A DNA stretch of 10,093 nt from assembly GCA_005880805.1 (NCBI GenBank), contig VBFZ01000176.1, forward strand, positions 1 through 10,093. The letters are read 5' to 3'. The stretch comes from Chloroflexota bacterium (GTDB lineage: Bacteria > Chloroflexota > Limnocylindria > Limnocylindrales > CSP1-4). The position numbers and the translations under genes are program-made. Position 1 is the stretch's first letter; every line of letters begins with the position of its first letter. Of this stretch, positions 6,433 through 10,093 are shown piece after piece. The notes under the pieces were generated by a model, which was given only the letters and a program-made list of their open reading frames with translations, was not told where the DNA came from and searched no databases.

Positions 6433-6504
6433 CCTGGGCGTCAGGTCAGCGGCGAGCTTGGGAGTCGAGGTCGAGGCGAGCCTGGGAGTCGAGGTCGAGG
6501 CCAG
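6433..6504 (-). repeat. 24-bp tandem repeat at the 3' end of comEC
   Basis: Three 24-bp units lie at 6481-6504, 6457-6480 and 6433-6456. The first two differ at two positions and the third is more diverged. In the comEC frame they read as LASTSTPR, LASTSTPK and LAADLTPR. They lie beyond the end of the recognisable ComEC domain. Each unit is a multiple of three bases. The Pro/Ser/Thr/Ala content is like that of the tail repeats of obgE. Confidence 0.9.
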
Positions 6505-8886
6505 CAGGACGACGGGTTCCAAACCCACTCTCCGGCGACCTTCGGGCCGAACGGTTAGGCGCGAACCGTCGAGCGTCGCTGCCACGGAACCGTCCCGATC
6601 CGTGCGGTAAACACGGGCTCCACGAGCGGTCAGTCGCCCGAGTGTCGTCGCGGAGGGGTGCCCGTACGGATTTCGCGCGCCAACCGAGACGACGGCGGCC
6701 GACGGGTGGACGGCGTCCAGGAACGCATCGGTCGAGGAGGTTCGGCTGCCGTGGTGCGCCACCTTGAGGAAGTCCACCCGAGGCAGTCCTCGAGACAGCA
6801 GCACGGGGTCGATTTCCTCCTCGATGTCGCCCGCCAGGAGGAACCGCTCGCGTCCATAGGTTCCGAGTAGGACGATCGAGACGTTGTTGATCGCGGTGCC
6901 CCCGTCCGGCGAAGCGCGCGGAACGTTCCCGGGGTCCGGCCACAACACCGAGAACGCGATCTCGTCCAGGCGGAACGAGTCGCCCGAGGCCAGCCGACCG
7001 GCGTCCACTCCGCGAAGCGCGAGGTCCTCCGCCCATGCGCGGTAGCCCGGCCCGGGTCCCAGCATGCCCGGTTCGACCACTCGGCCAACCCGGTACCGAT
7101 CGAGCAGTGCCGGAAGGCCGGCGACGTGGTCCTCGTGCGGATGACTGAGCACGACGAGGTCGATCCGGCGGTCCCACGGCGGAAGCTCGCCATCGAGGGC
7201 GACCAGGAGGCGATCGGGATCGGGTCCGCCGTCAACGAGCATGCGGCCGCCGCGGTTGCCCTCGAGCAGAATCGCGTCGCCCTGGCCGACATCCATGACC
7301 GTGATGTGGACGTTGCCGTCGGGCAGCCTGACGACAACGACGCCGAGCACAACGATGGCCGCTGAAAGCGCAGCGATCGCCAGCTTCTCCGGCCGCCGAG
7401 GGGGCGGTCGGCCGCGGGCACGGTCTGGCTTGACGACTGCCTGGTCCCGAACGCCGGCAGCGCGCGGTCCAGCCCGTCCGTGCTTCAAACCGAAGAGGGC
7501 AACGACGAGCCCCGAGCCACCGGCCGCGACCACGTTCAGTGGCGGATCCAGCGTGACGTTGGCGAACGGCACGCCTGCGCAGGCCCGGACGACGCCGACC
7601 ACGAGGCTCAACAGCACCCAGGCGGGCAGTCCGGCCACGGATCCAAACGCGGCGGGTGCACCGAGCAGCGCCAGCCAGCCGCCGCCGAGCGCGACCAGGC
7701 CGGCTGCCATCGCCGGAGCGACGAGCGGCACGACAAGGAGGTTGGCAACCGGCGCGACGAGCGACAGACGCCCGAACAGCACCAGGACGAGCGGCAGAGT
7801 GGCCGCCTGGGCCGCCAGCGATACCCCGAGGATTTCGCAGAGAGGACCGGGTATGCGTCCCCCGGCTCGGGCTCCCATCCAACGGGTGATCGGCTCCGCC
7901 CACACGAGCAGGCCGGCCGTCGCGACGGTGGACAACAGGAATCCGGCGTCGCTGATCATCGCGGGATCCAGCACGAGCAGCAGCGTTCCGGCCCACCCGA
8001 GGGCTGCGGCGGCTCGACCAGCACGGCCCGATTCGCGCGCGGCGAGCACGACCGCGGCCATGAGCGCAGCGCGCAGTACGGACGGGGATGCACCGGCGAA
8101 CAGGGCGTAGAGGCCGATCGCCGCGAGCGTGAGGAGCGTTCGCGGGCGCCGCGGCCATCGCCGGACGAGTGCCGCGATGGTCGCGGCGACGATGGCGATG
8201 TTCCAGCCGGAGATCGCGACCACGTGGCTCACGCCCGAGCTCGTGAAGGAAGCAGCGAGATCGCGATCGACGCGGTCGCGCAGGCCGATCAGGATTCCGG
8301 TCGCGAGCCCCGCCTCGGGTTCCGGCATCGCCCGACCGAGTGCCTCGCCCGACGCCCTGCGAACGGTTTCCAGCCGGCCGCCGATCCCCTCCGCATCGGC
8401 CAGCTTCTCGATGTTGCGGCCCCTCAGGCTGCCGGCCAGCCCCTGTGCCCGGAGATATGCCCCATAGGAGTCCTCGCCCGGCGGTGCGAGATTGCCGATC
8501 ACGGCGATCCGGTCGCCGGGCTGGACGGGCGGGTAGCGGGGGATCGTCGCGGCGATGCGCACGCCGCCCACGTCGAGCGCGAGCGTGATCGGAAGCTGGC
8601 CCTCGCGCGGGCTCCCGACCGTTTCCACCACTCCGGCCCAGCGGGTCGAGCCCTCGGCGAGATCCACCGCGGCCATCGAGGTCGACCCGATGACGAGCCG
8701 GAGCACGACTGCGGAGATGCCCAGCGCGAGTGCAACGCAACGGCCCCGGCTGGCCCGCCGGCGACCGGTGAGCAGCCAGCCCGCGCCGACGACGGCGGCG
8801 ACGAGGATGAGGCTCGCGCCCAGCGGCAGGCTCGCGGTCAGTGCGCCTGTCGCAGCTCCCGCGGCAAGCCACCCGCTTCGAGGCAC
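6441..8886 (-). CDS. comEC: DNA uptake channel ComEC/Rec2; no stop codon in its own frame
   Basis: ComEC forms the inner-membrane channel that carries single-stranded DNA into the cell during natural transformation. GTG at 8886 follows AGGAA by eight bases, and comEA ends ten bases upstream. Order: N-terminal membrane helices (about 1-65), DUF4131-like region (about 75-170), multi-helix Competence domain (about 200-470, with SHVVAISGWNIAIVAA), then a metallo-beta-lactamase domain (about 520-783). The metal motif HPHEDH (582-587), GDIEEE (D687) and AHHGS (711-715) are intact. The family normally ends near the DGS segment around residue 770. Here a tail with 8-residue repeats (795-818) follows and no in-frame stop occurs. 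The left edge, 6441, marks where TGA codons occur in the other two frames (6441-6443, 6446-6448), the probable natural end if the tail carries a one-base slip. As sequenced, the frame runs on to 4636. Confidence 0.88.
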
Positions 8887-8896
8887 GGCCGTGTTC

Positions 8897-9610
8897 CTAG
8901 CGGACCGTCACGAGGTCCTTGAGCTTCTCGAAGGTGGCGGGGCCCACGATCTTCCGCGAACGGAGGTCCTCGACGGAACGGAAAGGTGACTCCTGCCGCG
9001 CCGCGATGATCTTGTTCGCGGTCACCGGGCCGACGCCGGGAAGCGCGTCGAGCTCGCTCGCCGTCGCCGAGTTCAGGTTGACGGGTCCGGCCTGGCTAGG
9101 GTTCGCCCCGGGACCGGCCCGACCCGTGGCGGGTCGATCGTCGCGTGACGGGACGGCCACCTTGTCGCCGTCCTGGAGCCGGGCCGCGAGGTTCAGCTCC
9201 TGCGCCGCCCGCGCACCGTCCACCCGCGGCCCAAATCCACCGGCGGCCGTGACGGCGTCGACGATCCGCGACCCGATCGGCAGCCGATAGACGCCAGGCT
9301 TGCGAACCGCTCCCGTGATGTCGACGACCAGTGTGTCCGACGCGGCTGTCCCGGTCCGCGGATCGGGGCTGCCCGGCGCGACCGAGGCGGTGGCCGCGAT
9401 CGACAACTCTCCGCCGGAAGTTTGAGACGCCAGCGCCACCGCGGTGATCCCGATCAGCAGGACGGTGACCGCGGCAATCCCGAGCAGCAGCTGCCGCTGG
9501 CCGTCGAGGAAGCCACCCTCCGCTGCTTCCCGGTGGGCCACCGGGTGGTCTTCGCCCGAGCCGCCGCTCGACACCTCGAGCACGCGCCAGGGCGCCGATG
9601 AGCGATCCAT
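8897..9610 (-). CDS. comEA: Competence DNA receptor ComEA (SLBB plus helix-hairpin-helix)
   Basis: ComEA binds incoming double-stranded DNA at the membrane surface and hands it to ComEC. The 237-residue protein has a polar N-terminus, one membrane helix (about 40-62, LLLGIAAVTVLLIGITAVAL), an SLBB domain (about 92-154, ITGAVRKPGVYRLPIGSRI and AAGGF) and a C-terminal helix-hairpin-helix pair (about 177-237, VNLNSATASELDALPGVG then ANKIIAAR). This is the standard architecture of Gram-positive-type ComEA. The ATG at 9610 follows GGGGAG by six bases. The stop is ten bases before the comEC start and overlaps its ribosome-binding region, so the two are one operon. Confidence 0.95.
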   Translation of the reverse strand: MDRSSAPWRVLEVSSGGSGEDHPVAHREAAEGGFLDGQRQLLLGIAAVTVLLIGITAVALASQTSGGELSIAATASVAPGSPDPRTGTAASDTLVVDITGAVRKPGVYRLPIGSRIVDAVTAAGGFGPRVDGARAAQELNLAARLQDGDKVAVPSRDDRPATGRAGPGANPSQAGPVNLNSATASELDALPGVGPVTANKIIAARQESPFRSVEDLRSRKIVGPATFEKLKDLVTVR

Positions 9611-9658
9611 GGGCGACTCCCCGGCGGGATCCGATGGACGTCCGGCGAGGAGATGGAT

Positions 9659-9698
9659 ACGTCCCGCCCGGTGGGGGCACTTCCAGCGGGCGGGACGT
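9659..9698. repeat. Perfect 12-bp inverted repeat between the lectin gene and comEA
   Basis: ACGTCCCGCCCG (9659-9670) is exactly complementary to CGGGCGGGACGT (9687-9698), with a 16-base loop. As RNA on the - strand it would fold after the lectin stop and before comEA. Neither side has a T-run. It could be a U-less terminator of the lectin gene, a leader hairpin of comEA or an operator. The palindrome GGACGTCC occurs overlapping the right arm (9693-9700) and again at 9636-9643. Confidence 0.6.
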
Positions 9699-9732
9699 CC
9701 TGGAGACCTTAGCGGAGGCCTCTTAGCTGCGA

Positions 9733-9762
9733 CTTATCTGACCGCGCTACAGCTGCTCCCAA
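9733..9762 (-). promoter_or_regulatory. Possible sigma-70-type promoter for comEA-comEC
   Basis: On the - strand TTGGGA (9762-9757) is followed after 18 bp by GATAAG (9738-9733). Each matches its consensus hexamer at four of six bases. The -35 would lie inside the end of the lectin gene. Transcription would begin near 9726 and include the 12-bp inverted repeat in the leader. Tentative. Confidence 0.3.
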
Positions 9763-10093
9763 TCGACCCACCGGTTTCCGTCCCACCAGCGATGCCATAG
9801 GCGGCCGTCGGTTCCCGGCGCGAAGACGTCCAGGCGATCGGCTCCCCAGGAAGATGCGGCGGGCGGCCCGCCGAGCGAGCCGCCGAGCGTTTCCCAGTCA
9901 TGCCAGCCTTGGCCGTCCCAGTAGCGATCCCATAGCTGGCCGTCCGGGAACACTGCGAAGACCTCGAGCTGGTCGACCTCCCACGTGGTGACCGTGGGAC
10001 CGAAGGCCACTTCGCCGCCGAGCGACTCGTCCTCGGACCAGCGCATCCCGTCCCAGGAGCGGTGCCAGAGCGCTCGCGCGTCGTCCAGCCAGA
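9747..10093 (-). CDS. WDG-repeat lectin-like protein (PLL/tectonin-like beta-propeller), 3' part only
   Basis: The gene enters from the right edge, so its start lies outside the window; the internal ATG at 10046 is not the start because the repeat pattern continues above it. The visible 115 residues contain three copies of an element of about 48 residues, seen as ALWHRSWDGMRW, QLWDRYWDGQGWHDWETLGG and RLWHRWWDGNRWVDWEQL, with LDVFAPGTDG-type strands between them. This pattern is typical of PLL-like or tectonin-like beta-propeller lectins, which bind fucose or other sugars in pockets between blades. Such repeats are often appended to secreted enzymes or adhesins; the N-terminal part is not visible. 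The TAG stop at 9747 ends directly after a repeat, so the propeller is C-terminal. Secretion and ligand are inference. Confidence 0.8.
   Translation of the reverse strand, partial: WLDDARALWHRSWDGMRWSEDESLGGEVAFGPTVTTWEVDQLEVFAVFPDGQLWDRYWDGQGWHDWETLGGSLGGPPAASSWGADRLDVFAPGTDGRLWHRWWDGNRWVDWEQL

Larger units (their letters stand above)
4636..8886 (-). other. Single continuous open frame joining comEC and holA (1416 codons)
   Basis: Reading from the comEC GTG there is no stop until the holA TAG at 4636-4638. About residues 1-783 are ComEC. Residues 784-835 are a repeat-bearing tail. The next 200 or so are an Arg/Pro-rich, out-of-frame reading of the HD gene. The rest is HolA in its proper frame. 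An automatic caller would probably report one fused ComEC/delta protein. The middle segment looks like a shadow reading, not a domain, so I doubt a true fusion protein. A lost stop or a one-base error in the comEC tail is more likely. Confidence 0.85.

Noticed and set aside
6495..6545. tRNA T-arm-like sequence in the comEC tail (GGGTTTGGAACCC and CTCGACTCCC)
   Set aside because: No acceptor stem, D-arm or anticodon arm can be assembled on either strand; the resemblance is local.
7480..8922. 480-codon open frame on the + strand opposite comEC
   Set aside because: It is antisense to conserved ComEC membrane domains, is rich in Arg/Gln/Pro/His, shows no family motif and crosses the comEA-comEC junction; typical GC-rich shadow.
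1..10093. Mobile element, CRISPR array, toxin-antitoxin pair or defence cluster
   Set aside because: No transposase, integrase, terminal repeats, spaced repeat array or toxin gene is visible; the genes are core or surface functions, and the only antitoxin-like domain lacks a partner.

Overview
The window is a dense, high-GC bacterial stretch (roughly two-thirds G+C by eye) of housekeeping and surface genes. GTG and TTG starts are common, spacing is tight, and several 4-base start/stop overlaps are present. Gene content and order (obgE-nadD-rsfS; comEA-comEC-HD-holA) and the lack of any outer-membrane gene suggest a high-GC Gram-positive-type or Chloroflexota-like organism. I lean to Chloroflexota, but this is inference from protein flavour and synteny, not a database match.

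Left half, + strand. A structured 5' region (1-246) holds a PhoB-box-like 11-bp direct repeat and two hairpins. It precedes a membrane-anchored LysM-LysM-M23 cell-wall endopeptidase (247-1665). Next comes a tight housekeeping run: Obg GTPase (1748-3118), NAD biosynthesis adenylyltransferase nadD (3130-3798) and ribosome silencing factor rsfS (3795-4232). nadD and rsfS share a GTGA overlap. The obgE gene ends in an in-frame 15-bp tandem repeat. A small YgiT/MqsA-like zinc-ribbon protein (4385-4639) follows.

Right half, - strand, read right to left. The 3' end of a WDG-repeat (PLL/tectonin-like) lectin gene (9747 to beyond 10093) is followed by an inter-gene segment with a perfect 12-bp inverted repeat. 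Then come the DNA-uptake genes comEA (8897-9610) and comEC (8886 leftward), an HD-domain phosphohydrolase (start about 6323, stop 5715) and holA, the DNA polymerase III delta subunit (5718-4636). The two halves converge: the stop codons of the zinc-ribbon gene and holA share a single CTAG.

The main oddity is that comEC has no stop codon in its own frame. After the normal end of the ComEC domain come three 24-bp repeats. The frame then stays open straight through the HD gene (in the wrong frame for it) and joins holA in the correct frame, giving one 1416-codon open frame from 8886 to 4636. Both other frames have a TGA just after the repeats (6441-6448), so a one-base slip in the tail, real or from assembly, would restore an ordinary comEC / HD / holA layout. 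I annotate three genes and list the continuous frame separately. I see no clear defence system, CRISPR array, transposon or RNA gene.
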